64,000 nt of DNA, taken from JAGQIB01 sp041393395 (GTDB taxonomy: Bacteria > ARS69). Made by a program: the position numbers and the translations under genes. The notes under the pieces were generated by a model. The model was given only the letters and a program-made list of their open reading frames with translations, searched no databases and was not told where the DNA came from. Location of the stretch: NCBI GenBank assembly GCA_041393395.1, contig JAWKKG010000003.1, positions 186,001 through 250,000 of the forward strand, given 5' to 3'. Below, piece after piece: positions 1 through 9,629 of this stretch (its first letter is position 1; each line of letters opens with the position of its first letter).

Positions 1-2094
1 CTCCCGACCGGCCTCACGTACCTCGCGGACCGCCCCGACGTGGGCACGTTCGACTCGGGCACCGGCGTCTGGAGTCTCGGATCCCTCCTGAACGGCGACA
101 CCGTGGCGCTCGAGATCGACGCCCAGGTCGATCCGGGCACCACCGGTCAGACGATCCTGGTTCCCGTGGGACGCTCGGACTCCTCGCCGGCCGATCCGGC
201 GGGCGGCAACGATCAGGACACGGTGGCGGTCTACGTCGCGGGGGCGGACCTCGCCGTGACCAAGACCGTGTCGAAGCCGGAGGCGAACGAGGGCGAGAAC
301 GTCATCTGGACCGTGACGGTCGCGAACGAGGGTCTGCTCGACGCGACATCCGTCGCGGTCGCGGACACGCTGCCGGCCGGCCTCTCGTTCGTGAGCGCGA
401 CACCGAGCGTGGGCGCGTACGACGAGCTCACCGGCATCTGGACGGTGGGCGCGGTGGACTCCGGCGCGATCCACACGCTCGCGATCCTCACGCAGGTCGC
501 GCCCGGCGCGGTGGGCACGACGATCGTGAACCGCGCCGAGGTGCTCTCGTCCGGCGTGGTGGATCCGTCGCCCGCGAACGATGCGGCCGCCGACTCCGTG
601 TACGTCCCGGCGGCGGACCTCGTGGTCGGGAAGACCGTCAACAATCCGAACCCCGTCGTGCTTTCCACGATCCAGTTCACGGTGCAGGTCACGAACAACG
701 GCCCGGACGACGCGACGAACGTGGAGATCACGGATACGTTCCCGGGCGGCCTGAACTTCGTGAGTTCGAGTCCGAGCCAGGGCACGTACGCGTCCGGCAC
801 CGGGATCTGGACCGTGGGCACGGTGCCCTCCGGCGGCAGCGTCTCGCTCGGGCTGCAGGCCTCGGTCCCGCTCGCGGCCCTCGGCCAGCGCTACGTGAAC
901 TACGCCGATCTCACCGCGGTGGACCAGGCGGACCCGGCCACCGGCGCCGAGAGCGACAGCGCCGTGGTCCAGGTGCAGGGCGTCCTTCCGATCGAGCAGG
1001 CGGATCTCACGCTCGCGAAGACCGTCAACTCGCCGACGCCCTCGGAAGGCGACACGGTGCGCTGGCAGATCGTGCTCACGAACGACGGACCGGACGTGGC
1101 GACCTCGACGGAGGTCAGCGATCTCCTGCCGGCCGGTGTCACGTTCGCGGGGGCCACGGCTTCGATCGGGAGCTACCTGCCGGCCACCGGACGGTGGACG
1201 ATCGGGAACCTGAACGTGGCGGCGCCCGAGACGCTGATCGTGGACGCCACGGTGGATGCCGGCACGGCCGGGGACACGATCACGAACTCGGCCTCGGCGT
1301 CGGCCGACCAGCCCGATCCCGGCGGCGCCTCGGACACGGCGCAGATCACCGTGCGCGCGGCGGACCTGGCCCTCGCGAAGGTCGTCGACGATCCGGCGCC
1401 CAGCGAGGGCGGCGCGATCGCCTACACGATCGACGTCTGGAACGCCGGCCCCGATTCCGCCACCGGGGTCACCGTGGTCGACTCGCTGCCGGTGGGAATC
1501 CAGTACGGCTCGTCGATTGCGAGCCAGGGTTCGTACGACTCGGGAACCGGTGTGTGGAACGTGGGCATCCTCGCGCCTGCCGATACGGCGAGTCTCGCGA
1601 TCTCCGCCACCATCGGCACCGGCACCGCCGGGAGCACGATCCGGAACGTCGCGCGGGTCGGAGCCACGTCGGAAGGCGATCCGGTGGCGGCGAACGACTC
1701 CGCATTCGTGGACGTGTCCGTGGTCGGCGCGGATCTCGCGATCGCGACCACGGTGGACGACGCGAATCCCACGGAGCTCGATACGATCCGCTACACGATC
1801 GAGGCGACGAACGCCGGTCCGGATTCCACGAGCGGCGTGGTGATCGACGTCGCTCCGCCGGCCGGCTTCCTGCCGCGCGGCGACAACGCCTCGCAGGGAA
1901 CGTGGAACGGCGGGCAGGACGAATGGACCGTCGGCGCCCTCGGGGCCGGCGCCACCGCGACGCTCGAGCTCGACCTGGAGGTGCCCTCGGGCTCCGGCGG
2001 CGGCCAGTACTGGCTGTCGGCGGGCGTGCAGACGTCGGCGCTCGCCGATCCCGATCCGGTGAACGACGCCGACAGCGTCTCCGTGTCCGTGGTG
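1..2094 (+). repeat. Tandem DUF11-type repeat array inside the giant surface gene
   Basis: One partial and five complete units of roughly 360-387 bases encode beta-sandwich domains. Each has the pattern A-D-L-x(3)-K/T-x-V-x-x-P, then N-x-G-P-D-x-A-T, then L-P-x-G, then G-x-W-x-V-G. Unit starts at 244, 613, 1000, 1360 and 1729 are all in frame. Units differ clearly in sequence, so this is an old duplication rather than a recent expansion. Confidence 0.8.
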
Positions 2095-5000
2095 GATGCG
2101 ACCGGAGTCACCGTCCTGGGGTCGCAGCCGACGGCGAGCGCGCGCCCGGGCCAGACCGAGGTCGTGCTCGGCACGTTCACGCTGCAGAACACCGGGATCA
2201 CGGGCCTCTCGCTCACCGGCGCGACGTTCGCGAACACCACGACCGGTCCCGGGACCCAGGGTCAGAAGGACGCGGAGCTCGGCACCGTCCAGATCCGTCG
2301 CGACAACGGGAACGGGCTCTACGAGCCCTCGCTCGATCTGCTCGCGGGCACGGCCACCGTATCGGCCGGACAGATCGTGTTCACGGGTCTCTCCGTGAAC
2401 GTACCGAACGACGGCACCCGGATCGTGCACGTCGTCTCGAACGCGGTCCCGCTCACCGCACGGGACGGCGACGCGCTCGATCTGCGGCTCGATGCGCCGG
2501 CGAGTCTCACCTTCAGCCAGGGGGTCACCACGATCAACGCGTGGCCGGTGGACCCCGCCGGTGCCGTGACGATCGACGGCATGGTCGCGGCGCAGATTCC
2601 GGTGACCACGTACGCGAGCGCGAACGTCGAGCGGGGCCAGACGAACGCCGGAGCGCTCGCCTTCCGTCTGCCGCCCAACGGCTACCAGTCCGACACGCTC
2701 ACCCAGGCGCGGTTCCAGAACCTCGGCACGGCGGTCGCCGGCACGGACGTGACCGCGGCGAAGCTCTGGCAGGACGGCGGCGACGGTTCGTTCGATCACG
2801 GCGCGGGTGACGACACGCTGATCTCGGCTCTCACGAACGTGGGCGGCATCTGGACCGCGACCGGATTGTCGGTGGCGGTGCCCGTGAACGGGCTGCCGGC
2901 GTGGGTCTCGGTGGACGTCTCCCCCACGGCGACCGTCGGCTCCACGATCCGACTGGCGGTGAAGGGACCGGGCCCGGACGGCCTCGTGATGACGTCCGGG
3001 AACTCGGGGCCGCTCGACACGGCGTCCGCGGCATCGCGCACGCTGACCGTGACGAACTCCGTCTCGAACGTCACGGCGTGGGTCGTCGATCAGAGCAACG
3101 CCACGATGATCCCGGGTGCGGCTCCGCGCACCGTGTTCCGCTTCGAGATCGCGAACGAGTCGGCGGCGGCGGAGACGCTGAGCACCGTCCGCTTCACGAA
3201 CACGACGGTCGGCGCGGTGGGCGCCACGCAGGCCCAGCTCGACGCCGACTGGCAGCCGCTGGATCTCCTGCGCGAACGTCTCGCCGACGTGGGCGGGAGC
3301 GGCGGTCTGCCGCCGGCCGGCGTCGCGGGCACGTTCTCGGGCGGTCTGGTGACGTTCCCGATCGACGAGATCATCGCGCCCGGTGACACCGCGGTGTTCG
3401 TGGTCACGAGCGGCGCGTCCGTCGCGGCCCGGGACTCCGACCGACTCGATCTCGTGATCGCGAGCACCACGGATCTCTCGTTCCGACGCGCGGTCAACGT
3501 ATCCGGCTCCTTCCCGCTCGACGGCGCCGCGACGTTGCGGGTCGACGGCATGTCGTCGGCGCAGTTCGTGTTCGGATCGGTGGACCCGTCGATTCTCACG
3601 GGTGTGACGCGCGCGCTGGCCCTCGACGTCACCGTCCCGGCGAACGGCTACGTCGACGATACGCTGCTCCGATTCGACGTGACGAACCTCGGAAACGCGG
3701 TGGCCGGCGACGACATCGAGCGCGTGGAGCTCTGGTCCGACAACGGCGACGGTCTCTTCGACCCCGCCACCGACAGCACGCTCGGCGAGATGCTGTACAC
3801 CGGCAATCGCTGGGAGCGCACCGGACTCTCGCTGCTCGCTCCGGCCGGCGTCGGGCGACGTCTGTTCGTGAGCGTCGACATCTCCGAGCTCGCGACCGCC
3901 GGCCGTACCGTGCGCCTCGCGGTGCCCGGCCCGCCGGACTTCGGCGTGGGCATGGCGAGCGACAACGACGGTCCGGTCGACGCCTCCGCCTCGAGCTCCG
4001 CCCAGACGATCTCGACCGTCGACCGGGTGACCGTGTCCCCTCTCGCCGGCAGCATCTCGCAGGTTCGCCCGGGGCGGACGAACGTGCTTCTACTCGGTTT
4101 CGCGCTCGAGAATCACTACCTGACGTCCAAGACGCTGTCCGGGCTCGTGGTCACGAACCGCACGGCGGGGGTCGGTTCCCAGGCCGAGCTCGACGCCGAG
4201 GTCGCGCAGCTCTCGATCTGGGTCGACAACGGCGACGGCGTGTTCAAGGGCGCGCCGGAAGACACGCTGCGGGCGACCGCGTTCTTCGAAGACGGTGCCG
4301 CGGAGTTCACCGGCGTGAACTGCACGATCGCGGCCGGCGGCACCCGCCGCGTGTTCGTGAGCGCCGACGTCTCGCTGAACGCGGCCGCGGACGGCGACTC
4401 CCTCGCGACGTGGATCGACGGCCCCGCCGAGATGACGTTCCTGTTGCCGACCGCGCTCGCCGCGAGCTTCCCGATCGACACCGGCGCGAAGGCGATCGTC
4501 GACGGCATGGTGGCCGGCCAGGTCTCGCGCTTCCCGGCACCGGCCGCCACGCTCGGTGCGGGCGAGGGACCCTCGCTCGTGCTCGACGTGCGCGTGCCGT
4601 CGAACGGCTACCGCAGCGACGTGCTGAACGGCCTCGAGCTCGTCAACCTCGGCAACGCCACGACCGCCGACCTCGCCGACGTTCGCCTCTGGCGCGACGG
4701 CGGCGACGGCGCCTTCGACGCGGGCGGGGTGGACGACATCGATCTCGGCGGCCTCGCCCTGTTCGGCGGACGCTGGGTTCACCCGTCGCTGACGGAATCC
4801 CTGCCGTGGCCCGGTGCGCGGATGTTCGTCTCCGTGACGAGCTCCGCCACGCCGACGGACTCCGCCACGGTGCGGTTCGCGATTCCCGTGAACGGCATCG
4901 AGGTCGCCTCCGGCAACGACGGTCCGCTCGACGCCCAGGTCGCGAACAACGAGACGACGCTGCTCTCCACGGCCGTGCTCCTCTCCGAGCTCGAGATCAC

Positions 5001-7608
5001 GCCGAGCGCCACGACGGTCGACTCGCTCGTGACCGTGACGATGAACGTGCGCAACCTGCACGCTACCGCCACGATGGACTCGGTGGCGCCGAGCGCGCTC
5101 ACGTCGCTGCCGGCGGCCGGTCTCCAGTACGAGTCGGGCCCGTCGCCGGCACTCGCTTCGATCGCCCCCGGCGGCGACGCGACGTTCACCTGGACCTACC
5201 GCGCGTCGTTCATCGGGGAATCGCGCCTCCGCGGTCTCGCGTCCGGAGTGGAAGCCGGTTCGGGGATCCCGCACCAGTCGCTCACCGTCACGTCGAACGC
5301 GGTGCAGGTGTACGTCAGCTCGCAGTCGCTCGACCTTTACGCCGTTTCCTCCATGCCGTTCTCCATCAACCGCGGACAGCAGGGCGTGGTGCCGCTCACG
5401 CTCACGTTCGAGAACCCGGCGGGTCCGAACGGAACCGACGTGGAGCTCGGTGCGCTCCGCATCCGCCTGGAAGACGATCAGGGCAACGGAGTGGTGCCGT
5501 CGGATCTGCTGTCCCGCGTGGTGGTGAGCGAGGGCGGCTCCACGTACCTCGACAAGACCGCGATCGAGATGTCGGGCAGCGAGGTGGATCTCACGCTCGC
5601 CACGCCGATCACGATCCAGTCCGCGGGTGCGGGCAGCCAGGCCACGGTGGGTCTCGCGCTCGACATCTCGGACTCGACCGCCGTGCCGTTCTTCGTGGTG
5701 AAGATCCTGGATGCATCCTGGTTCACCGCGAACGACGCCACGACCGGCGCCCCGGTCAACGTGAACCTGCAGGATCCGCCGGTCTACCCGGTCTCGTCCG
5801 GCCTCGCCCGTGTCGTCGCGGAGGCGACGCGTCTCGACGTGACCGGGGTGACCGCTCCCGACTTCCCGGCCGGTCGTGGCCAGTCCGCCGTCACCGTGCT
5901 GGACGTGACGCTCAACAATCCGGATCCCGCGGGGCTGGCGGCCGACGTTCGCGTGCCGTCGTTCGCGATCGCTCTGCGCGACTCCGCAGGCCTGCCGATT
6001 CCCGACCCGCAGAGCCGGATCGATCGGATCCGCGTGCGGACTCCGAACCAGGTCCATCTCGATCGCTCGGTCACCGGGTCCGACGGAACGACGCTCGCCC
6101 TGTCGCTGACCACGCTGATCTCGGTTCCCGTGAACACGAATCTCCCGATGTCGGTCGAGTTCGATCTCGCGGACGACGCGACGCTCGGCGCGTTCCGGGT
6201 CGAGCTCGCGGACACCTCCTCGTTCGAGGCGCGCGACGCGAACACCGGCGCGCCGCTGCCGGTGACGTACACGCCGGATCCGCTCGCGGGCCCGCTCGTC
6301 TCCGTGCAGGCGGCGGCGGATTCGATGCGCGCGTCCGGCGTGGCGCTGATGCCGGCCACGATTCCCGTGGGCACGCCGAACGTGACCGCGATGCGGATCG
6401 CGGTGGAGCATCCGGGCGGCGGCGAGGTCGGGCCCATCGTGATCGATCAGCTGACCCTCGGCTGTCGCGACGACGCGAACCAGCCGGTGATTCCCGCACT
6501 CTATCTGGATCGCGTGGCCGTGCGACGGGGCGGCGCGGAAGTCGGCGTGGTGACGGCGCCGCCGATCGCCGGCGGCGAGGTCGTGGTTCCGCTGACCGGC
6601 GTCTCGCTCGCGCCCGGCGAGCGCGACACGCTCGAGGTGAGGTTCGACGCCGAGGTCACCGCGCCCGCGACCCTGTTCGCGTTGACCGTGAGCGCGACCG
6701 GCATCGGCGCGATGGACGGCAATCTCATGCTGCCGGTCACCGTGGCGCCGGAGGCGGGTTCGGAGTTCCCGCTGTCCTCCGGCTTTGCGCAGCTCTCGAC
6801 GCCTGCCCGCACGCTCGTGGCCTCGTTCGCGCAGTCCATGCCGGCCGCGCTCGCGGCCGACGGCGGCGACGTCGACGCGGCGACGCTCACGCTCCGGAAT
6901 CCGGCGGATCCTTCGTCCGGATCGATCTCGATCGACCATCTGAACCTGCGGGCCCGGGATCGGGACGGCAACCTGCTCGCGATCGGCTCGGTGGTCGAGC
7001 GCGTCGTGAGCCTCGTGGACGGCGTGCTCTGTGCGGACTCGGGGACCCTTCTCGAGACGGACGAGCAGGCCACGATGCCCTGCGGGGCGCCGATCCTTCT
7101 CGACCCGCAGGATGCGCGTGACGTCGTGATGCGACTGACGCTGCGCGCGGGCGCCTTTGCCGACGGTCTGCGTGTCGGCCTGCTCGCCGACGACGTGGGC
7201 GTGGTCCAGCCCGGCAACCCGCTCCTCTCCGTGGCCGTCGTCGCGGAGGACGGTCAGTCGTTCCCGTTCTGGACGCTCGCGGGCAACTTCGGCGGAACGA
7301 ATCTCGCGGACTCGTACTCGAACTTCCCGAATCCGTTCGCGGCGGGACGCCAGAACACGACGCTCGCGTTCTACCTGCAGGAGCCGGCGACCGTCACGTT
7401 GACGCTGTACACGCTCCGCGGGCAGACGGTGCGCACGATCCTCGCGGGCGTCCCGCTCGGCGCGGGCCTGCACCAGGACGCCACATGGGACGGCCGCAAC
7501 GGGCGTGGAGACACGGTCGCCAACGGCACGTATCTGGCGCGCATCCAGGTGAGTTACGAGTCCGGCGGCTCGGACGAGATCGTGCGGAAGGTCGCGGTGG
7601 TGCGATGA
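1..7608 (+). CDS. Giant secreted DUF11-repeat surface protein with C-terminal sorting domain (5' end outside window)
   Basis: The frame is open from base 1 and already reads a DUF11-type repeat, so the true start lies upstream and at least 2535 residues are present. Five full DUF11-like Ig repeats, each opening with A-D-L, start at 244, 613, 1000, 1360 and 1729. They are followed by about four long modules (2100-5000) alternating 'ARPGQTEVVLGTF..LQNT' and 'NGY.SDTL....LGNA' motifs with D.G.DG loops, then four modules with 'NRGQ..V.PLTLTFENP' (about 5340-7260). The C-terminus has the 'NFPNPF' motif and a FlgD-like beta sandwich ending 'NGTYLARIQV', typical of type IX-style sorting signals. The protein is probably exported and anchored at the surface as an adhesin or stalk; its ligand is unknown. 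It overlaps the next gene by ATGA. Confidence 0.85.
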   Translation, partial: LPTGLTYLADRPDVGTFDSGTGVWSLGSLLNGDTVALEIDAQVDPGTTGQTILVPVGRSDSSPADPAGGNDQDTVAVYVAGADLAVTKTVSKPEANEGENVIWTVTVANEGLLDATSVAVADTLPAGLSFVSATPSVGAYDELTGIWTVGAVDSGAIHTLAILTQVAPGAVGTTIVNRAEVLSSGVVDPSPANDAAADSVYVPAADLVVGKTVNNPNPVVLSTIQFTVQVTNNGPDDATNVEITDTFPGGLNFVSSSPSQGTYASGTGIWTVGTVPSGGSVSLGLQASVPLAALGQRYVNYADLTAVDQADPATGAESDSAVVQVQGVLPIEQADLTLAKTVNSPTPSEGDTVRWQIVLTNDGPDVATSTEVSDLLPAGVTFAGATASIGSYLPATGRWTIGNLNVAAPETLIVDATVDAGTAGDTITNSASASADQPDPGGASDTAQITVRAADLALAKVVDDPAPSEGGAIAYTIDVWNAGPDSATGVTVVDSLPVGIQYGSSIASQGSYDSGTGVWNVGILAPADTASLAISATIGTGTAGSTIRNVARVGATSEGDPVAANDSAFVDVSVVGADLAIATTVDDANPTELDTIRYTIEATNAGPDSTSGVVIDVAPPAGFLPRGDNASQGTWNGGQDEWTVGALGAGATATLELDLEVPSGSGGGQYWLSAGVQTSALADPDPVNDADSVSVSVVDATGVTVLGSQPTASARPGQTEVVLGTFTLQNTGITGLSLTGATFANTTTGPGTQGQKDAELGTVQIRRDNGNGLYEPSLDLLAGTATVSAGQIVFTGLSVNVPNDGTRIVHVVSNAVPLTARDGDALDLRLDAPASLTFSQGVTTINAWPVDPAGAVTIDGMVAAQIPVTTYASANVERGQTNAGALAFRLPPNGYQSDTLTQARFQNLGTAVAGTDVTAAKLWQDGGDGSFDHGAGDDTLISALTNVGGIWTATGLSVAVPVNGLPAWVSVDVSPTATVGSTIRLAVKGPGPDGLVMTSGNSGPLDTASAASRTLTVTNSVSNVTAWVVDQSNATMIPGAAPRTVFRFEIANESAAAETLSTVRFTNTTVGAVGATQAQLDADWQPLDLLRERLADVGGSGGLPPAGVAGTFSGGLVTFPIDEIIAPGDTAVFVVTSGASVAARDSDRLDLVIASTTDLSFRRAVNVSGSFPLDGAATLRVDGMSSAQFVFGSVDPSILTGVTRALALDVTVPANGYVDDTLLRFDVTNLGNAVAGDDIERVELWSDNGDGLFDPATDSTLGEMLYTGNRWERTGLSLLAPAGVGRRLFVSVDISELATAGRTVRLAVPGPPDFGVGMASDNDGPVDASASSSAQTISTVDRVTVSPLAGSISQVRPGRTNVLLLGFALENHYLTSKTLSGLVVTNRTAGVGSQAELDAEVAQLSIWVDNGDGVFKGAPEDTLRATAFFEDGAAEFTGVNCTIAAGGTRRVFVSADVSLNAAADGDSLATWIDGPAEMTFLLPTALAASFPIDTGAKAIVDGMVAGQVSRFPAPAATLGAGEGPSLVLDVRVPSNGYRSDVLNGLELVNLGNATTADLADVRLWRDGGDGAFDAGGVDDIDLGGLALFGGRWVHPSLTESLPWPGARMFVSVTSSATPTDSATVRFAIPVNGIEVASGNDGPLDAQVANNETTLLSTAVLLSELEITPSATTVDSLVTVTMNVRNLHATATMDSVAPSALTSLPAAGLQYESGPSPALASIAPGGDATFTWTYRASFIGESRLRGLASGVEAGSGIPHQSLTVTSNAVQVYVSSQSLDLYAVSSMPFSINRGQQGVVPLTLTFENPAGPNGTDVELGALRIRLEDDQGNGVVPSDLLSRVVVSEGGSTYLDKTAIEMSGSEVDLTLATPITIQSAGAGSQATVGLALDISDSTAVPFFVVKILDASWFTANDATTGAPVNVNLQDPPVYPVSSGLARVVAEATRLDVTGVTAPDFPAGRGQSAVTVLDVTLNNPDPAGLAADVRVPSFAIALRDSAGLPIPDPQSRIDRIRVRTPNQVHLDRSVTGSDGTTLALSLTTLISVPVNTNLPMSVEFDLADDATLGAFRVELADTSSFEARDANTGAPLPVTYTPDPLAGPLVSVQAAADSMRASGVALMPATIPVGTPNVTAMRIAVEHPGGGEVGPIVIDQLTLGCRDDANQPVIPALYLDRVAVRRGGAEVGVVTAPPIAGGEVVVPLTGVSLAPGERDTLEVRFDAEVTAPATLFALTVSATGIGAMDGNLMLPVTVAPEAGSEFPLSSGFAQLSTPARTLVASFAQSMPAALAADGGDVDAATLTLRNPADPSSGSISIDHLNLRARDRDGNLLAIGSVVERVVSLVDGVLCADSGTLLETDEQATMPCGAPILLDPQDARDVVMRLTLRAGAFADGLRVGLLADDVGVVQPGNPLLSVAVVAEDGQSFPFWTLAGNFGGTNLADSYSNFPNPFAAGRQNTTLAFYLQEPATVTLTLYTLRGQTVRTILAGVPLGAGLHQDATWDGRNGRGDTVANGTYLARIQVSYESGGSDEIVRKVAVVR

Positions 7609-9629
7609 GGCGATCACCTCTCGGACTGATTCTGGCCTTCGCGTTCACGAACGTCGCGTTCGCGGCCGAGGACGGCGGGACGCAGAGCGTCTTCGCGCAC
7701 GGCGCGGGCAACCGCGCCCTGGCGCTGGGGGGCGCGTTCACGGCGATCGCCGATGACGCGAGCGCCCCCGTCTGGAACGCGGCGGGTCTTGCGCGCCTCG
7801 CGCGCCGCCAGCTGGTCGTGTCCCAGGCGAGCCTCTACGGCCTCGAGATCGACGAGCAACACCTCGGCCTCGCGTGGCCGGACTGGCGCTGGGGCACCGT
7901 GGCGTTCACCGCCCGTCGACTCGGCGTCTCGGGAATCGACGCGCGGGACGATCGCAACGTGCCGCTGGGTACGTTCTCCGACCAGGAGATGGACTTCGGC
8001 CTGTCGTACGCGCGGCCGCTGAACGACGTCTGGAGTGTGGGCGGATCGCTCCGCTTCCGCCGCCAGCAGGTCTCCGACTTCTCCGCGAACGGCTTCGGGG
8101 CGGATCTCGGTCTGCACGTGCGCCCGCTGCTCGCGGCGGGCGTGGAAGCGCCGTGGGCCGGTCGGCTCACCGGGGGCTTCGCGGTGCGGAACGCGGTGGC
8201 GCCGTCGCTGCGGCTCGACCGGGATGCCGTCTCCGAGCCCACGGAAGTGGCGTTGGGATTCGCCTGGCACCAGCCGCTCGGCGCGGAGCGTGCCGCGACG
8301 GCCGCCGTGGACGTCGAGAAGGCCTCCGGTGTCGGCGCGCACGTCCGGGCCGGCCTCGAGGTGCGCCCCCATTCCGTGCTCGCGCTCCGCGCCGGCTGGA
8401 ACGGCGACGACGTGACCGCCGGTCTCGGGGTGTCCTGGCGTCTGTTCGCCTTCGATTACGCGTTCGAGAACGCCGAGATCGATCCGGTGCATCGCTTCGG
8501 CGCCACGATCGGGTTCGGGGTGACCACCACGGAGAGCCGCCGCCTCGCCCAGGATGCGGAGGAGGAGCGCTTCCGGCAGCGCCTGGCCGAGACGTTCCAG
8601 CGCAAGCAGGAAGAGCGCGTCGACGAGCTGCTGTCGAACGCGGAGCGGATGCTCGCCGACGGCGCGATCGAGGAGGCGCTCGAGGTGGTGGCCGCCGCGC
8701 GGGCGCTGTCGCCGGATCACCCGCGCGCCGGCCGAATCGAGACCCAGGCGCTGTTCGCGCGGGCCGAGCGTGAGGAACAGGAGAGCCGCTTCGCGGAGGC
8801 CGCGATCCTGTACGGCCGCGTGATCGCGATCCAGCCCGACAACGTCGAGGCGCAGAACGGCCTGCTGCGTTGCCGCACCGAGAGCAACCTGCGGGCCGAG
8901 CGGACGTCGCGCATTCGTGCGCTGTTCGCCGAGGCGCTCGACGCCTTCACGGACAACAAGCTGCTCCTGGCGCGGCAGAAGCTGCGGGACATCCTCACCC
9001 TCGCGCCGGACGACGGCGAAGCGAACGCGATGCTCGCTCGCACGGAGACCGCGATCTCGAGTCGGGCGAAGACGCTCGTGGAGCAGGCCAACCGCTCCAT
9101 CGACCGCGGCCTGCTCGACGAGGCGTCGGACCGTCTCGCCGAGGCGGATCGCCTGGATCCGCGGGTCGCGGGCCTCGCGAAGGCGCAGAAGCGTCTCCGT
9201 GACGCCGAGCTGGCGCTCCAGGACGCGGCCCGGAAGAAGCGCGAGGAGGCGCTGGCCCAGGCGACGAGCACGCCCGAGCCCGCGAAGGCACCCACGCTCT
9301 CCCGCAAGAAGCGCAAGGAGATCGAGGACCTGTACCGGCGCGGCATGGAAGCGATGGACGCGAACCGCTCCGACGATGCGCTGCGCTACTGGGAGCTCGT
9401 GTGGCTCGCGGATCCCGCGTACGAGAACGTGGCGGAGTTCCTGAAGCGGGAGTACCTGCTGCGCGGGCTCGAGGCGTTCTCGCGCGGCAAGCTCGACGAC
9501 GCGATCTCGGTCTGGGAGCGCGCCCAGGCGGTGGATCCGAACGATGAGAAGACGCTCGGCTACCTCGCACGCGCGCGCGAGCAGCAGGCGAGATCCCGGG
9601 AGATCCTCGGCACCGAGGGCAGGAAATGA
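7605..9629 (+). CDS. PorV-like outer-membrane beta-barrel protein fused to a periplasmic TPR tail
   Basis: 674 residues from an ATG that overlaps the upstream TGA (ATGA), which fixes the start. Residues 1-21 form a signal peptide. Residues about 25-305 resemble PorV/PorQ/UPF0164 barrels: 'GAGNRALALGGAFTAIADD' near the start, then 'WNAAGLA' and alternating amphipathic strands. A charged helical linker follows at about 310-345, then several TPR-like helix pairs (345-670) with 'LSPDHPRAG', 'IQPDNVEAQNG' and 'VDPNDEKTLGYLA'. PorV-type proteins act in type IX secretion as shuttles for sorted substrates. The coupling to a sorting-domain protein upstream and to signalling genes downstream suggests a secretion or surface-sensing role. 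The barrel-TPR fusion is unusual. It could instead be a generic FadL-like barrel. Confidence 0.75.
   Translation: MRRSPLGLILAFAFTNVAFAAEDGGTQSVFAHGAGNRALALGGAFTAIADDASAPVWNAAGLARLARRQLVVSQASLYGLEIDEQHLGLAWPDWRWGTVAFTARRLGVSGIDARDDRNVPLGTFSDQEMDFGLSYARPLNDVWSVGGSLRFRRQQVSDFSANGFGADLGLHVRPLLAAGVEAPWAGRLTGGFAVRNAVAPSLRLDRDAVSEPTEVALGFAWHQPLGAERAATAAVDVEKASGVGAHVRAGLEVRPHSVLALRAGWNGDDVTAGLGVSWRLFAFDYAFENAEIDPVHRFGATIGFGVTTTESRRLAQDAEEERFRQRLAETFQRKQEERVDELLSNAERMLADGAIEEALEVVAAARALSPDHPRAGRIETQALFARAEREEQESRFAEAAILYGRVIAIQPDNVEAQNGLLRCRTESNLRAERTSRIRALFAEALDAFTDNKLLLARQKLRDILTLAPDDGEANAMLARTETAISSRAKTLVEQANRSIDRGLLDEASDRLAEADRLDPRVAGLAKAQKRLRDAELALQDAARKKREEALAQATSTPEPAKAPTLSRKKRKEIEDLYRRGMEAMDANRSDDALRYWELVWLADPAYENVAEFLKREYLLRGLEAFSRGKLDDAISVWERAQAVDPNDEKTLGYLARAREQQARSREILGTEGRK

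Noticed and set aside
4090..7617. Very long open frame on the minus strand (about 1175 codons) antisense to the DUF11 gene
   Set aside because: Arg/His/Glu/Gly-rich low-complexity translation with no domain; an effect of high-GC codon bias opposite a convincing repeat protein.
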